Shown: positions 4,699 to 5,565 of the stretch, piece by piece
Position numbering within the stretch: position 1 is the stretch's first letter
Layout: the number at the start of each line of letters is the position of its first letter
Position numbers and translations under genes: made by a program
Assembly (NCBI GenBank): GCA_964491425.1
Contig: CAZBFR010000048.1
Coordinates: forward strand, 1 to 5,565
Length of the DNA: 5,565 nucleotides
Direction: 5' to 3'
DNA from: CAYFMS01 sp964491425
GTDB taxonomy: Bacteria; Patescibacteriota; Patescibacteriia; UBA9934
The notes under the pieces: generated by a model
Databases searched by the model: none
Seen by the model: only the letters and a program-made list of their open reading frames with translations
Told to the model about the DNA's origin: nothing

Positions 4699-5565
4699 TT
4701 AGTTGAGTTCATTTTTCAGTGTTTGATAATCCGCCTTCGCTTTCTCGACCGACGCCTTTCGCTCTTCGATCACCTCGGGCTTCGCGTTTTTTACAAAGCC
4801 TTCGTTTTGAAGTTGCGCTTCCTGCGTCGTAATAAATTTCTCGAGTCGCGCAAGTTCTTTTTCCATCCGTGCCTTCTCGGCGTCAAAGTCAACGATTCCC
4901 GAGAGAGGCAGTGCGAACGTCACCGCTCCGCTTACCGCCTGCGTCGCCTCTTTTGCATTCACCTCCGCCCCAACCTCGACCGCGCCAACCTTCGCAAGGA
5001 GCAAAAGCACCGCCTTCTCTTCTTCGCCAAACACGTCGGCACTCGTAATGAGTGTAAGTGGGGTCGTATACGCAATCGTATAGCGCGCACGCGTATTACG
5101 CACAAACGTGACCGCGTCTTGAAGGCGCGTAAACTTCGCGAGCGTCTCTTCGTCCGCCGAATACTCAAAGCTCGCAAGGCGTTGCGTTGAAATACTTCCG
5201 TTTCCAAACTCTTTGTAGAGCGCCTCGGTTACAAACGGCATAAACGGGTGCCAAAGAAGGAGAATGCGCTCGAGCACAAAGAGCAAAATTTCATTCGTTC
5301 GCTCCCCCGCCTGCGTCTTCGCGACCTCGACATACCAATCCGCAAACTTGTTCCATGTAAACTCACGAAGAAGTTCTCCAAGTTGCGAATACTCAAACGC
5401 CTCGTAGTGCGCGGTTGCTTTTTTCATCGTCACGGCAAGCTCGTTCAAAATCCATTTATCCGCAAGCGTCGCGGGCTCTGGCATTTCCTGTACCGACTTA
5501 ACCGAACCGGCCGTCATGAACACAAACCGCGAAATGTTCCAAAGTTTGTTCGTAAAATTGCGGAA
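4699..5565 (-). CDS. valS: Valyl-tRNA synthetase, C-terminal part (5' end outside window)
   Basis: These are the last 288 residues of ValRS, the class I enzyme that charges tRNA-Val. The frame is open to the window edge; the first residues FRNFTNKLWNISRFVFM are the characteristic end of the catalytic core (GRNFCNKLWN in relatives), so the apparent GTG start near 5523 is only an internal Val codon. The helical anticodon-binding domain occupies roughly residues 35-170, with FADWYVE (74-80) and LWHPFMPFVTEALY (104-117) as landmarks. The tail from about 226 is the Val-specific coiled coil (DAEKARMEKELARLEKF onward, with NEGFVKNAKPEVIEERK), which contacts the tRNA corner. HIGH and KMSKS lie outside the window. 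The stop TAA is separated from the preferred tyrS start by one base. Confidence 0.98.
   Translation of the reverse strand, partial: FRNFTNKLWNISRFVFMTAGSVKSVQEMPEPATLADKWILNELAVTMKKATAHYEAFEYSQLGELLREFTWNKFADWYVEVAKTQAGERTNEILLFVLERILLLWHPFMPFVTEALYKEFGNGSISTQRLASFEYSADEETLAKFTRLQDAVTFVRNTRARYTIAYTTPLTLITSADVFGEEEKAVLLLLAKVGAVEVGAEVNAKEATQAVSGAVTFALPLSGIVDFDAEKARMEKELARLEKFITTQEAQLQNEGFVKNAKPEVIEERKASVEKAKADYQTLKNELN

Noticed and set aside
5521..5523. GTG as the start of the valS-end reading frame
   Set aside because: The frame continues upstream to the window edge with conserved ValRS sequence (FRNFTNKLWN), so this is an internal Val codon.
1..5565. CRISPR array, transposase or insertion sequence
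   Set aside because: No spaced direct repeats, terminal inverted repeats or transposase-like reading frames were found by eye.

Overview
The window holds a tightly packed minus-strand gene train and one plus-strand tRNA gene. Read in transcription order (right to left) the genes are: the 3' part of valS (valyl-tRNA synthetase), tyrS, argS, a short bactofilin, a divergent diacylglycerol-kinase-like protein, a possible 19-codon leader ORF, an unrecognised 54-residue ORF, and a Doc-type Fic toxin. The 5'-truncated tRNA-Leu(GAG) lies on the plus strand at the left edge. It converges on the toxin gene and shares a strong hairpin terminator with it.

The organism is bacterial: it has bacterial-type ValRS and TyrRS, a bactofilin, a CCA-encoding tRNA-Leu and Doc. 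Three aminoacyl-tRNA synthetase genes in a row with almost no spacing, a divergent lipid-kinase-like protein and a small bactofilin suggest a streamlined genome, possibly Patescibacteria/CPR. That placement is an inference from style, not from a diagnostic marker. Trp codons in valS are TGG and the stops are ordinary, so nothing indicates a recoded genetic code.

Region by region: 1-83 is tRNA-Leu, and 83-116 is a 13-bp-stem hairpin that also contains the toxin stop codon. Positions 104-735 form an AT-richer module: the Doc toxin, an overlapping small ORF that is the obvious antitoxin candidate, a perfect 19-bp palindrome, and a tiny ORF carrying the best Shine-Dalgarno sequence of the junctions examined. 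Positions 736-5565 are the GC-richer housekeeping operon.

The synthetases charge tRNA with Val, Tyr and Arg. The bactofilin probably forms cytoskeletal filaments. The kinase-like protein has the layout of the YegS/DgkB fold, but its signature motifs are altered. The most interesting points are the toxin-antitoxin-like module with its ATGA-coupled leader ORF and palindrome, the eroded kinase motifs, and an identical TAATATG stop/start junction at three successive gene boundaries.
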